A DNA stretch of 64,000 bases from Lichenicoccus sp965213775 (lineage in GTDB: Bacteria > Pseudomonadota > Alphaproteobacteria > Acetobacterales > Acetobacteraceae): the NCBI GenBank assembly GCA_965213775.1, contig CBDCAC010000004.1:1240001-1304000 (forward strand). Direction: 5' to 3'. Below, piece by piece: positions 53,446 to 62,037 of this stretch. A program made the position numbers and the translations under genes. Under the pieces are notes generated by a model. It had not been told where the DNA came from, ran no database searches, and worked only from the letters and a program-made list of their open reading frames with translations. Each line of letters starts with the position of its first letter. Positions within the stretch are counted from its first letter, which is position 1.

Positions 53446-53551
53446 GGCTGGGCTCTGCCCAGACCCGCCAAAGGCCTAGGCCTTTGGAAACCACTCTGAT
53501 GGATTCTCAAGGCTTCGCCTTGAGCGGGTCCAGCGCAGAGCCCTGGCGCTG
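53428..53551. repeat. Multi-hairpin intergenic repeat, copy 3
   Basis: Nearly the same sequence as copy 1 (11033-11163), sharing CTGGGCTCTGCCCAG. It includes the perfect 20-bp palindrome CCAAAGGCCTAGGCCTTTGG, and also TCAAGGCTTCGCCTTGA and GCGCAGAGCCCTGGCGC. Unlike the others it sits between two same-strand genes, downstream of the AI-2E-family gene. Confidence 0.9.
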
Positions 53552-53629
53552 GCGGCGCCGATCGGGACGGAGGCGACGGATCGCGGCTGATCGGCACCCG
53601 ACGCCGCGGCCCGATCCCGCGCGGGCGGA

Positions 53630-55606
53630 TCAGCCGGTCGCGACGGCCTGCGGCAGCGGACGCTCCGTGGGCCGACTGTCGGCGTCGTGCGGCTGCTCGC
53701 CGGAGACCTCGAGGCAGGCCGCGACCGCCTCGGAGAGGCTGGAGACGTAGAAGTCGGCGCCGACATGCTGGCGCATCTCCTGGTCGGCGACGGACTCGTA
53801 CTCGACCGGCCACAGGCCGACCATGAGCAGCACCCCCGGAAGACGCTCGCGCAGCCGTCGCAGCAGGTAGCGCAGCCGCACCGGGTTGCCGCTGAGCTCG
53901 AGGTAGCAGAGGCAGACCATGGCGATGCCGGTCGGATCGAGGCCCTGGATCTCGGCGCCGGAGGTCCGCGCCGGCACCGCGACGCCGGCGCCGAGCCCGT
54001 GCTTGCCCAGCAGCTGCGCCAGCATCCGCGCGGCGGTCTCGTCCAGCGGTCCGCGTCCTGCCAGGCACAGCACGGGGGTGTCGTTGCGCCACGCCGCCGG
54101 GCGGCTGTCGCGCGAGGGCGCCGAGCCCTCCGGCGGCGGCGTGATCGGCGTCTGGCGGTCCTCGCGCTGACTGCCGGCGAGCTCCTCGTCCTTGCCTCCC
54201 GGCGCCGGGTCGAGGTCGTCGTAGCCCTCCAGGTCCTGCACCAGATCATGGATCGTGGCGTTGATCTGGGTGATCCGGTCCGGCGGCAGGGCGCCGCGCT
54301 GGATGTCGGCGGCGGCGAGCTTCAGGCCCTTCAGCACGATGTCGTCGTAGTACGACGACAGCGAGCGCAGCCGCAGCAGCCCCTCGGCTTGGCGCAGCAC
54401 CTCGTCGTCGTCGCCGGCCAGCATGCGCTGGTAGAAGCTCTCGATCGGCGTCAATGCCGGGCGATCGCCCAGGATGATGTCGAGGAACTCGAGATGCTCG
54501 ACGTGCCGGCCGAGCACGACGAGGCAAAGCGTCAGCGGCGTGGACAGGATCAGGCCGATCGGGCCCCAGATCCAGCTCCAGAAGATGGCGACCACGATCA
54601 CCGCGACCGGCGACAGGCCGGTCGAATGACCGTAGACCATCGGTTCCACCACCTGCCCCATCACCCCCTCGGTGACCAGGAACAGGCCGGCGGTCCAGCC
54701 CATCATGGTCCAGCCCGGATCGACCGCCGCCGCGAGCGCGATCGGCAGCACGGCGGCGATGATCGCCCCGACATAGGGGACGAAGCGAAGCAGTGCGGCG
54801 AGCACGCCCCACAGGGTCGGGCTGGGCACGCCGATGATCGAGAGCCCGATGCCGATCAGCAGGCCGAACGAGCCGTTGATGCCGAGCTGGGTGAGGAAAT
54901 AGCGCGCGAGACGGCTGCCCGCCTCGTCGAGCGCCGCCGTCGTGCGCAGCAGGTCGTTCGATCCGAACAGCCGGATCAGGCGGTCGCGCAGATCGGCGTG
55001 CTGCAGCAGGATGAAGATCGACACGACGAAGACGATGCCGATGGTCTCCAGCGGACCCAGGGCCGGTCCCACCACCTGCTGCAGCAGCTGCAGCGGCGTC
55101 GAGGGCGGCTCCTGGATGACCACCGGCAAGGCCTTCTGCTCGCCCGACGGTCCAGCCGGGCTGCGCGCGGCACTGCCGCCGCCGCGCGCCACGTGCCCGA
55201 GACGGGCGGTGAGCTGTCTCAGCTCGTCATCCGCGAAGCTGCGCGCCGAGCTCAGCTTGAGCTGCACGGTGCTCTGGTAGCGCGGCAGGTCCTGCGCCAG
55301 GGAGGCGAGCTGGGTGCCGATCAACCCGCCGAGCATCAGGATCACGCCGAGGGCGGCCGCGACCGTGAGCAGCACGGACGGGATCTTGGGCAGGCGCAGG
55401 CGTCGCAGCAGCGCCACCAAGGGCGCCAGCAGGAAGCTGAGCAGCACCGCCAGGGTGATCGGGATCAGCACTTCCCGTCCCAGGTAGAGAGCCACCACCA
55501 CCACGACGCCGACGGCGAGCCCGAGCAGTCTTTCGGATCTCGGTGCTTCCGCCGCGGGCACGCGCGCGCGGGGTGGCGGAACCTGCGGGAAGTTGCGTTG
55601 TGCCAT
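53630..55606 (-). CDS. AI-2E family membrane protein with extra C-terminal domain
   Basis: A 658-residue inner-membrane protein. The AI-2E family domain spans about 25-370 with eight helices, including GVVVVVALYLGREVLIPITL, GINGSFGLLIGIGLSIIGVP and VVEPMVYGHSTGLSPVAVIV. This family exports small molecules or acts in proton-linked transport. A charged linker (about 370-470) is followed by a second globular domain (about 485-640) with VLCLAGRGPLDETAARMLAQ and IQGLDPTGIAMVCLCYLELS, which looks like a B12-binding or receiver-type Rossmann domain. That fusion is uncommon. The gene stands alone, followed by repeat copy 3. Confidence 0.82.
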   Translation of the reverse strand: MAQRNFPQVPPPRARVPAAEAPRSERLLGLAVGVVVVVALYLGREVLIPITLAVLLSFLLAPLVALLRRLRLPKIPSVLLTVAAALGVILMLGGLIGTQLASLAQDLPRYQSTVQLKLSSARSFADDELRQLTARLGHVARGGGSAARSPAGPSGEQKALPVVIQEPPSTPLQLLQQVVGPALGPLETIGIVFVVSIFILLQHADLRDRLIRLFGSNDLLRTTAALDEAGSRLARYFLTQLGINGSFGLLIGIGLSIIGVPSPTLWGVLAALLRFVPYVGAIIAAVLPIALAAAVDPGWTMMGWTAGLFLVTEGVMGQVVEPMVYGHSTGLSPVAVIVVAIFWSWIWGPIGLILSTPLTLCLVVLGRHVEHLEFLDIILGDRPALTPIESFYQRMLAGDDDEVLRQAEGLLRLRSLSSYYDDIVLKGLKLAAADIQRGALPPDRITQINATIHDLVQDLEGYDDLDPAPGGKDEELAGSQREDRQTPITPPPEGSAPSRDSRPAAWRNDTPVLCLAGRGPLDETAARMLAQLLGKHGLGAGVAVPARTSGAEIQGLDPTGIAMVCLCYLELSGNPVRLRYLLRRLRERLPGVLLMVGLWPVEYESVADQEMRQHVGADFYVSSLSEAVAACLEVSGEQPHDADSRPTERPLPQAVATG

Positions 55607-55718
55607 GGTGGTTCCGGACAGGGCGGCGAGAGCGAACCACTATGCCAGAGATAGCCCGGCGCGGGTGAAGTCTGTCCGCCTCATCCGCCGGGATCGTCGC
55701 CTGCGCCGCGGCGGGGGA

Positions 55719-56222
55719 TCAATCCGCCTTGGGCGCCGCCTTGGCCGCCTTCTCGCTCAGCGCGCTCGCATACTCGTCGGCCTTGTAGATCTCGGCGACC
55801 ATCGACTTCAGCTTGCTCGAGTGCGCCGTCATGCCGAGCGCTTCGGCGTAGGCGGCGGCCGAGCCGAAGCCGGCGATGCCGTAATGGCACATGCGCTGGT
55901 ACTGCGCGACGACGACGATGTCGAGCAGGTCGCCTGCCGGCGGCGCCTCCGGACCGGTATGCTTGTGCGCCTCGGCGACCAAGCCCTCCATGCCCTTGCA
56001 ATGCTCCTTCTCGACCTCGTCATCCACCTCTGCGAGCAGCGCCTTCAGCGCCGCGGTGTGCTTGACGATGCCTTGCGACGAGGCGCTCAGGGTCTGCTTG
56101 AGCTTCGGGTCGTGGACCTTCTTCACCATCGTCTCGACCGCCTTGGTCATCTGATCGTTCGCCGACCAGAGATCCTTGATCTCGTCGGCGTAGATTGCCT
56201 TCAGGCTCTCGGGAGCTGACAT
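55719..56222 (-). CDS. DUF892 (YciE/YciF-type) ferritin-like stress protein
   Basis: A 167-residue all-helical protein of the DUF892 family, ferritin-like stress proteins. The N-terminus ESLKAIYADEIKDLWSANDQ and the later TAALKALLAEVDDEVEKEHC, KGMEGLVAEAH and DIVVVAQYQRMCHYGIAGFG are typical, with the expected carboxylate and histidine ligand positions. GAGG precedes ATG 56222. It is divergent from the PAS/LuxR regulator gene (257 bp), and the adjacent stress-gene block makes a role in stress protection likely. Metal binding is inferred. Confidence 0.86.
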   Translation of the reverse strand: MSAPESLKAIYADEIKDLWSANDQMTKAVETMVKKVHDPKLKQTLSASSQGIVKHTAALKALLAEVDDEVEKEHCKGMEGLVAEAHKHTGPEAPPAGDLLDIVVVAQYQRMCHYGIAGFGSAAAYAEALGMTAHSSKLKSMVAEIYKADEYASALSEKAAKAAPKAD

Positions 56223-56479
56223 GGGCCTACCTCTTCGTTGCGATCTCGTGAATATTGCGCCGGCGCCCGGGATGGCGGGTAGCGTCGTGCGGCGATCGTG
56301 CGGCTGGCGCTCAGGGTGGCTGCGGCCGGTGGGCGGGACCGGCAAGGCATCCAGCGGTCGGCGCGCAGAGAAGCCTGTCTGACCGGACAGGTCAAGACTG
56401 CCCCGGCGAAGACGGCCGGGACCGCAGAAAATGTTGGCGCGGCACATGAAGCCAAGCCGAACCCCTGCGTTGCACGATC
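56223..56479. promoter_or_regulatory. Divergent regulatory region, DUF892 / PAS-LuxR regulator
   Basis: A 257-bp gap that must carry promoters in both directions. I looked for a GGAAC-type general-stress (EcfG) promoter and found none convincing. No other operator could be assigned. Confidence 0.35.
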
Positions 56480-57997
56480 ATGGCAGACAGGATCCCACGG
56501 CCGCGGGCGGATCGCAGGCAGCTTCGGCAGACCATCGCCGGGCTGGACGAAGGCATCGTCATCGTCGATCCCGACCAGACCATCGCCTGGGCGAACGACG
56601 CCGCCCTGGCGATGCACGGCATCAGCTCCATCGCCGCACTCGGAGGCACGGTCTCGGAATATCGCAGCCGCTTCGAGCTGCGCCATCGCGACCCGCACAG
56701 GCTGCCGCTCGGCGACGAGGCGCTCGACCGGCTCGTTGCCGGCGAAGGGTTCAGCGAGGTCGTGGTCGTGGTCGCCCGACCGGGCGAGGAGACGGGCTGG
56801 GTGCATCGGATACGCAGCCTGGTGCTGACCGACCGGCGCGGGCGACCGGACTGCCTGATGCTGGTGCTGGAAGACCATACCGGGCGATACGACGCCGAGG
56901 CGCGGTTCGAGCGCATGTTCGGCGCCAACCCGGCGCCGGCGATCATCGCGCGTCTCTCCGACATGCGCTACGTCAAGGTGAACCAGGGCTTCCTGGAGAT
57001 GACCGGCTACGGGCGCGATGCGCTGATCGGCAGGTCGGTGCACGAGATCGACGTCTTCGAGGGCGCCGCCGGGCGGGAGCTGGCGATCCGGCGCCTTCAT
57101 GGCGGCGTCACGATCCCGCAGATGGAGGCATGCCTGCGGGTGCCGGACGGCACGCCCAGGACCGTGATCGTCGCCGGACACCCGATCGAGGTCGGCGACG
57201 CCGCCTGCATGCTGTTCAGCTTCACCGACCTCACCGGGCGCAAGCAGGCGGAGGACGAGCTGCGACGCAGCGAGGCGAACTCCGCCGCGACCTTCCGGCT
57301 GGCGCCCGGGCCGATGGTGATCGTCACCCTCGACGGCCTGCGCCTGCTCGACGTCAACGACGCCTTCACGGCGGCGACCGGCTGGCGGCGCGAGGAGGTG
57401 ATCGGCCGCACCGAACTCGAGATCGGGCTCTGGGGCGACGGCAAGCCGCGCGACGAACTCGCCCGGCTGGTGAAGCAGACCGGGCACATCCGGAGCATCG
57501 ACGTTCAGCTCCGCACCAAGGAGGGGCGCGACGCCGACTTCCTGCTGTCGGCGGAGACGGTCACGATCGGCGGCCATCGCTGCGTACTGAGCGTCATGCT
57601 CGACATCAGCGAGCGCAAGCGCAGCGAGGCCGACCTGCTGCTCGTGATCGAATCCGTCATGCAGGACACGTCGTGGTTCGGGCAGAAGGTCATCGAGAAG
57701 CTGGCGGGTCTGACGCCGCCGAGAGCGGCGGACCGGCCGAAGATGAAGATCGACGCGCTGACGCCGCGGGTGCGCGAGGTGGTGAACCTGATGGCGCGGG
57801 GCTTGTCCGACGAGGAGATCTCGACCAGGCTCGGCATCAGCAGGAATACGGTGCGCAATCACGTCTCCGCGATCTATGCCAAGTCCGGCGTGCACCGGCG
57901 CGGCGCCCTGGTGGCGTGGGCACGCGAGCGCGGCCTGGGCATCTCGAAAAAAACACAGCCGAAACAACGATCGCGACGCGCTCGGCCGGAAATCTAG
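56480..57997 (+). CDS. Multi-PAS sensor with LuxR-type DNA-binding domain
   Basis: A 505-residue one-component regulator. Three PAS modules are visible: about 15-130 (GIVIVDPDQTIAWANDAALA), 142-255 (YVKVNQGFLEMTGYGRDALI) and 270-385 (LLDVNDAFTAATGWRREEVI), each followed by a PAC-like end such as LFSFTDLTGRK or MLDISERKR. The C-terminal GerE/LuxR helix-turn-helix is at about 425-480 (LTPRVREVVNLMARGLSDEE, then ISRNTVRNHVSAIYAKSGVH). There is no kinase domain and no transmembrane helix. It likely senses redox, light or a small ligand in the cytosol and controls adjacent stress genes. Confidence 0.87.
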   Translation: MADRIPRPRADRRQLRQTIAGLDEGIVIVDPDQTIAWANDAALAMHGISSIAALGGTVSEYRSRFELRHRDPHRLPLGDEALDRLVAGEGFSEVVVVVARPGEETGWVHRIRSLVLTDRRGRPDCLMLVLEDHTGRYDAEARFERMFGANPAPAIIARLSDMRYVKVNQGFLEMTGYGRDALIGRSVHEIDVFEGAAGRELAIRRLHGGVTIPQMEACLRVPDGTPRTVIVAGHPIEVGDAACMLFSFTDLTGRKQAEDELRRSEANSAATFRLAPGPMVIVTLDGLRLLDVNDAFTAATGWRREEVIGRTELEIGLWGDGKPRDELARLVKQTGHIRSIDVQLRTKEGRDADFLLSAETVTIGGHRCVLSVMLDISERKRSEADLLLVIESVMQDTSWFGQKVIEKLAGLTPPRAADRPKMKIDALTPRVREVVNLMARGLSDEEISTRLGISRNTVRNHVSAIYAKSGVHRRGALVAWARERGLGISKKTQPKQRSRRARPEI

Positions 57998-58160
57998 TGC
58001 AGATGTCATGTCTTCCTAGTGCGAATGCATTACAGATCCGAGCGACTGATTTATTGCGGTGCAAAGTAAAACGCTCCGCAACTTCCTTGCATGATTTGGC
58101 TTAGGATCGTAATCAAGCCGGACGGCTGACAGCGGTTCGGTGCACAGGGAAGCAAATGTC

Positions 58161-58343
58161 ATGGACAGCGATCGCGCGAGCGGCATCGGCAAGAAGATCT
58201 CCGGCTCGATCAAGGAAGCTGTCGGCAAGATCACCGGTGACAGCAAGACCGAAGCCGAGGGCAGCGCCGAGAAGACCACCGGCAAGGCACAGAACGCGAT
58301 CGGCGGCGCCAAGGACACGGTGCGCGACGCGTTGAAGGAATGA
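58161..58343 (+). CDS. CsbD family stress protein
   Basis: A 60-residue CsbD-like protein. The repeated pattern GKKISGSIKEAVGKITGDSK, then KTTGKAQNAIGGAKDTVRDA is typical of this small, disordered, general-stress-induced family. ATG 58161 gives the usual family length; an upstream GTG at 58140 would add seven residues. It begins the same-strand stress block. Confidence 0.87.
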   Translation: MDSDRASGIGKKISGSIKEAVGKITGDSKTEAEGSAEKTTGKAQNAIGGAKDTVRDALKE

Positions 58344-58365
58344 GCCTGAGACGGAAGCCCGGTCC

Positions 58366-58839
58366 ATGCCCGTAGAAGAAGCCGTCTCATCGCCGAATAC
58401 GTCGAATACTGTAAAGCAAGAAGAACTCAGGATCCCGCTGCACCGCGAGGAGGTCGTCCTCTCCCGGCTCAAGCGGGAGCTCGCCGTGGTGCGTGTCGCG
58501 ACGCAGACGCGCAGTCGTGAACAATTCGTCGAAGCCGAACTGGCGCATGAGCGCGTGGAGATCGAGCGCGTGCCGCTCGGACACGTTGTCGAGGCGGTGC
58601 CGCCGATCCGCGAGGAGGGCGACGTTACCATCATGCCGGTGGTCGAAGAGATCGTCGTGACCGAGCGCAGGCTGATCCTGAGGGAGGAGGTGCGCATCCG
58701 GCGCATCCGCAGCACCGAACACCATCGCGAGACCGTCACCCTCCGTATGCAGGAGGCGATGATCACGCGCACGCCGATCGAGGCACCGGCCACCGGGACG
58801 GTGCCGGTACCAAACCATCCTGAACCCGTCACGATATAA
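58366..58839 (+). CDS. DUF2382 family protein
   Basis: A 157-residue protein with the DUF2382 pattern of repeated short acidic strands: ELRIPLHREEVVLSRLKREL, HERVEIERVPLGHVVEAVPP and EEIVVTERRLILREEVRIRR. Charged, alternating residues suggest a beta-rich protein. No signal peptide is seen. The next DUF2382 protein starts 15 bp downstream. Function is not known; relatives occur in stress-induced clusters. Confidence 0.85.
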   Translation: MPVEEAVSSPNTSNTVKQEELRIPLHREEVVLSRLKRELAVVRVATQTRSREQFVEAELAHERVEIERVPLGHVVEAVPPIREEGDVTIMPVVEEIVVTERRLILREEVRIRRIRSTEHHRETVTLRMQEAMITRTPIEAPATGTVPVPNHPEPVTI

Positions 58840-58854
58840 GAGGATCATACCGAA

Positions 58855-59691
58855 ATGACCGTAGAAACCATCGTCGCCGTCTACGACACCGCGGCCCACG
58901 CCGACCTGGCCGTGACCGACCTGAAGGCGGCGAACGTCCCCGCCGATGCCATCTCCGTTCATGGCGCAGCCGCCGGCGCGGCCGGCACCGACATCACCGC
59001 CGCGCCGCGCGAGAAGGGCTTCTGGGGCAGCCTGTTCGGCGGCCAGCCCGACCATGACACCACCGTATACGAGCGCAGCGTGCAGAGCGGCTCGACCGTG
59101 GTGACCGTCAAGGCGCCCGAGGAGCACGTGGCGAGCGTCTCGCGCATCCTGGAGTCGCACAACCCGATCGACATCGACGACCGCGCGGTCAGCTACGGCA
59201 CGGCGGCGGCCACCACCACCACGACCCGTGAGACGGTCGGCACGGCCGCTCCTGCGCCGCTTCCGGCGGCGGTGGCCGGCGAGCAGTCGATCGCGCTCTC
59301 CGAGGAGCAGCTCGTGGTCGGCAAGCGTCTGGTGGATCGCGGCACCACGCGCGTCCGCCGCTTCGTGGTCGAGACGCCGGTCGAGCAGGACGTGACCCTG
59401 CATTCGGAGACCGTCTCGGTGCAGCGTCGTCCAGCCTCCGGCGCCGTCGACGCGGCCGCGTTCACCGATCGCACGATCGAGATGAACCAGACCGACGAGG
59501 AGGCGGTGGTCGGCAAGACGACGCGTGTCGCCGAGGAAGTCGTCATCAGCAAGCAGGCGTCCGACCATGTCGAGACCGTCCACGACACGGTGCGTCGCGA
59601 GGATGTCGAGATCACCAAGGACGCGGCCACCACCACGGGTATCGGCGCGACCACCGCGCCGATGACCCCGGGCGTGCTCCCGAAGGTCTGA
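58855..59691 (+). CDS. General-stress N-terminal domain + DUF2382 protein
   Basis: A 278-residue two-domain protein. Residues 1-100 (TVETIVAVYDTAAHADLAVT, then VYERSVQSGSTVVTVKAPEE) form a YflT-like general-stress domain. A threonine/alanine-rich linker leads to a DUF2382 domain at about 145-255 (IALSEEQLVVGKRLVDRGTT, then VQRRPASG and VISKQASDHVETVHDTVRRE). It follows the shorter DUF2382 gene by 15 bp and is followed by a hairpin terminator. A paralogous gene starts at 63673. Confidence 0.85.
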   Translation: MTVETIVAVYDTAAHADLAVTDLKAANVPADAISVHGAAAGAAGTDITAAPREKGFWGSLFGGQPDHDTTVYERSVQSGSTVVTVKAPEEHVASVSRILESHNPIDIDDRAVSYGTAAATTTTTRETVGTAAPAPLPAAVAGEQSIALSEEQLVVGKRLVDRGTTRVRRFVVETPVEQDVTLHSETVSVQRRPASGAVDAAAFTDRTIEMNQTDEEAVVGKTTRVAEEVVISKQASDHVETVHDTVRREDVEITKDAATTTGIGATTAPMTPGVLPKV

Positions 59692-59698
59692 ACCCCCG

Positions 59699-59732
59699 CA
59701 CCCTGCCCGGGCTTCGCGTCTCGGGCAGGGTG
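59699..59732 (+). terminator. Strong hairpin after the first stress-gene group
   Basis: A perfect 11-bp stem, CACCCTGCCCG with CGGGCAGGGTG, around a 12-base loop, seven bases after the stop codon of the two-domain DUF2382 gene. A short non-T-rich tail (ACGATTACC) follows, so termination may be partial. It divides the stress block into two parts. Confidence 0.65.
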
Positions 59733-59759
59733 ACGATTACCAGATAAGAGTGTGCCGCA

Positions 59760-59778
59760 CGGGATGGCCTCCATCCCG
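59760..59778. promoter_or_regulatory. Short inverted repeat upstream of the next secreted protein
   Basis: CGGGATGG and CCATCCCG flank CCT, an 8-bp stem with a 3-base loop, about 160 bp before ATG 59942. It could be a regulatory dyad or part of a leader structure. Confidence 0.3.
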
Positions 59779-59941
59779 CGCGATCCATTGCGCGGCGCGC
59801 TCGCGGTGCAGCGGCGACTGCAGGTGTCAGAACGCCGGATCCGCTGTGCCACGACCGGACGTGCCTCGCCAGCGCGGGGCCGCCCTCCTCCGATCTGCCT
59901 GCACCTCCGGGTCGCGCAGAAACCTCTCAAGGACACGTACT

Positions 59942-60373
59942 ATGAAGACCACCGCACTCGTTTTCGCCAGTCTGCTGTTGGCGAGCGCTGCCTCCGCGCA
60001 GCCGGCGACCAGCCCCTCCACGCCGAACGCGCCTCCGGGCGCCACGTCGAATGCGCCGCAGGCCGGGGTCAATCCGAGCACCGGGACCACGCCGGGCACC
60101 AGCATGACGGACCGCAACAGCGGCACGGCGGCGGCGAGCGGCGACCGCAACCAGGCGGTCACCACCACCAACAACAATGCGCCGCAGCCGGCGAGGGGCT
60201 CCAACTCGTTCAGCCGCGGCGAGGCACGGCGCCGCATCCAGAGCGAGGGCTTCCAGAGGGTCGTCAGCCTGCACAAGGACAGCGGCGGCGTGTGGCGCGG
60301 CAAGGGCATGAAGGACGGCCAGCAGGTCGCCGTCTGGCTCGATTACAAGGGCAATGTCGGCCAGATGCAGTAG
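59942..60373 (+). CDS. Small exported protein with C-terminal PepSY-like segment
   Basis: A 143-residue secreted protein. A signal peptide is clear (MKTTALVFASLLLASAASAQ), followed by a long proline, serine, threonine and asparagine-rich linker (about 20-90). The C-terminal part has SFSRGEARRRIQSEGFQRVV and GVWRGKGMKDGQQVAVWLDY, resembling PepSY-type regulatory modules that bind peptidases or envelope components. The linker suggests a periplasmic or wall-associated tether. I cannot name a specific function. Confidence 0.78.
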   Translation: MKTTALVFASLLLASAASAQPATSPSTPNAPPGATSNAPQAGVNPSTGTTPGTSMTDRNSGTAAASGDRNQAVTTTNNNAPQPARGSNSFSRGEARRRIQSEGFQRVVSLHKDSGGVWRGKGMKDGQQVAVWLDYKGNVGQMQ

Positions 60374-60420
60374 CAGCCTCACCGCTCCCGCCGGAACACC
60401 AGCATAATCAGGAGGCCGAC

Positions 60421-61050
60421 ATGGCCATGCGCACCTTCACCCATCTCTACGACGACTATAACGAGGCGCGGCAGACGGTCGAGGCGCTGGAAGCCGCCGG
60501 CATCCCGCACAGCGACATCAGCATCGTCTCCAACAACGCCGACAGCCGCCACCTGACCGCCGGGACTACCGCGGGCGCTGCCGCGGGTGCCGAAGAGACG
60601 CGAGCCGGCGCGGGCGCCTCGACCGGCACCCTGGTCGGCGGCGGCGTCGGGCTGCTGACCGGCCTGGGCCTGCTGGCGATCCCGGGCGTCGGCCCCGTGG
60701 TGGCGGCCGGCTGGCTGATCGCCACCCTCACCGGTGCCGGCATCGGCGCCGCCGGCGGCGGCCTGCTCGGTTCGCTGGTTCATGCCGGCGTGCCCGAGGA
60801 CCAGGCCCACACCTACACCGAGGGCGTGCGCCGCGGCGGCACCCTGGTCACGGTTCGCGGCGACGAGAGCCAGGCCGGCCGCATCCAGTCGGTGCTGGAC
60901 GGACGCACCGCCTCCGCCGTCGACGTCAACGCGCGCCGCACCGCCTACCAGACCGATGGCTGGCAGCGGTTCGAGGACACCGCACCGCACTACACCGCCG
61001 ACCAGGTGGCGGCCGAGCGCTCGCGTGTCCAGGTGCTGAAGACGAACTGA
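60421..61050 (+). CDS. General stress protein (YflT-like) with glycine-rich membrane domain
   Basis: A 209-residue protein. The N-terminal half resembles YflT-type general-stress domains (TFTHLYDDYNEARQTVEALE, then AGIPHSDISIVSNNADSR). The middle (about 68-120) is a glycine/alanine-rich hydrophobic stretch (TLVGGGVGLLTGLGLLAIPG) able to span the membrane twice. The end has GVRRGGTLVTVRGDESQAGR. ATG 60421 lies eight bases after AGGAGG. It sits between two other stress genes on the same strand. Confidence 0.83.
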   Translation: MAMRTFTHLYDDYNEARQTVEALEAAGIPHSDISIVSNNADSRHLTAGTTAGAAAGAEETRAGAGASTGTLVGGGVGLLTGLGLLAIPGVGPVVAAGWLIATLTGAGIGAAGGGLLGSLVHAGVPEDQAHTYTEGVRRGGTLVTVRGDESQAGRIQSVLDGRTASAVDVNARRTAYQTDGWQRFEDTAPHYTADQVAAERSRVQVLKTN

Positions 61051-61115
61051 CGCACGCGCCGCCCCGGGTGGACGAAGCACTCCACCGCGGGGCGGCGAAC
61101 CGGCCGGAGGCCCGC

Positions 61116-61652
61116 ATGAGCGACAAGAGCACGACGGATACCATCGCCGAGGGAGCTGCGGGCCTGCAGGCGGCAGGCGAGGCCGCGCGGCAGGTCGTGA
61201 GCCAGGCCAGGCAGGCCGGCGGCGATGCGGCGGGCCAGGCGCAGGAGCTGGCGCACGAGGCGCAGGGCCGCGTCGCCTCGCTCGCCGGGGCGATGGGCGA
61301 GCGGGTCCAGGACGCCGCCGAGAGCGGCAAGAGTTCGCTCGCCGACCAGATCGAGGACGCGGCACAGGCGGTACATCGGTCCGGCACCCAGCTGGAAGGG
61401 CATCAGGATTGGGCGGCGCATCTCGTCGAGCGCGGTGCTGCGGAGCTGAGCACGCTGGCCACCACGCTGCGCAGCAACGATCTGCGCGGGCTGATGGGCG
61501 GGCTGCAGGACCTCGCCAAGCGGCAGCCGGCACTGTTCGCCGGCGCGTCGCTCGCCGCCGGATTCGCCCTGGCGCGGGTCGGCCGGATCGCGGTCGCCGG
61601 CGCGTCGAAGGATGACCTGCCGAAGCTGCCGGAGGTGCATCTTGGATCATGA
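61116..61652 (+). CDS. Hydrophilic helical envelope/stress protein
   Basis: A 178-residue protein with long alanine, glutamine and glutamate-rich helices (GDAAGQAQELAHEAQGRVAS) and one hydrophobic segment near the C-terminus (PALFAGASLAAGFALARVG). It resembles the helical-linker proteins that accompany DUF3618 and holin-like proteins in alphaproteobacterial envelope-stress clusters. GGAGG stands six bases before ATG 61116. It overlaps the start of the next gene by 11 bases, so they are translated together. Confidence 0.76.
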   Translation: MSDKSTTDTIAEGAAGLQAAGEAARQVVSQARQAGGDAAGQAQELAHEAQGRVASLAGAMGERVQDAAESGKSSLADQIEDAAQAVHRSGTQLEGHQDWAAHLVERGAAELSTLATTLRSNDLRGLMGGLQDLAKRQPALFAGASLAAGFALARVGRIAVAGASKDDLPKLPEVHLGS

Positions 61653-62037
61653 CACCCAGGATGACGGCTACGGGCTGGGCACGATCCTCGGCAGCATCGT
61701 CCGTGAGCTGCAGGGCCTGGTACGCGGCGAGCTCAGACTGGCGCGCGCGGAGCTCGACCAGAAGCTCCACACCGTCATCATCGCCGCGATCTTCCTGCTC
61801 GGCGGTGCCCTGCTCGCCTTCGCGGGCCTGGTGGTGTTCCTCCAGGGCATCGCCGCTGCCCTGGCGCTGCTGCTGCCGACCTGGGCGGCATCGCTGATCG
61901 TGGGCGTGCTGATCGTGGCGGTCGGCGGGATCTTCGCCTGGTCGGCCCTGCGCCGCTTCTCGCTGAAGACCCTGAACCCGGATCGGATGACGGCGAGCCT
62001 GCGCAAGGATGCAAACGTCCTGAGGGAGCATATCTGA
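61642..62037 (+). CDS. Phage-holin-like (DUF1469-type) membrane protein, TTG start
   Basis: A 131-residue protein with the pattern of holin-like envelope proteins. An N-terminal amphipathic part (ILGSIVRELQGLVRGELRLA) precedes two long hydrophobic helices (about 52-78 and 83-105; VIIAAIFLLGGALLAFAGLV and SLIVGVLIVAVGGIFAWSAL). The start is TTG 61642 because it has GGAGG seven bases before and matches the length of relatives. An upstream frame exists but lacks a ribosome site. It overlaps the previous gene by 11 bases and the next by one codon. It is a host stress protein rather than a prophage gene. Confidence 0.82.
   Translation: MDHDTQDDGYGLGTILGSIVRELQGLVRGELRLARAELDQKLHTVIIAAIFLLGGALLAFAGLVVFLQGIAAALALLLPTWAASLIVGVLIVAVGGIFAWSALRRFSLKTLNPDRMTASLRKDANVLREHI

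Larger units (their letters stand above)
53039..53629. other. 590-bp region: small ORF and repeat copy 3
   Basis: Between the GH15 start and the AI-2E-family stop. It contains a small plus-strand open frame at 53206-53445 with coding-like codons, the multi-hairpin repeat at 53428-53551, and the GH15 promoter near 53040-53200. No other gene is recognised. Confidence 0.5.

Noticed and set aside
56223..60420. EcfG (GGAAC ... GTT) general-stress promoter upstream of the stress genes
   Set aside because: I inspected the gaps at 56223-56479, 57998-58160 and 59733-59941 and found no convincing match to both boxes with proper spacing.
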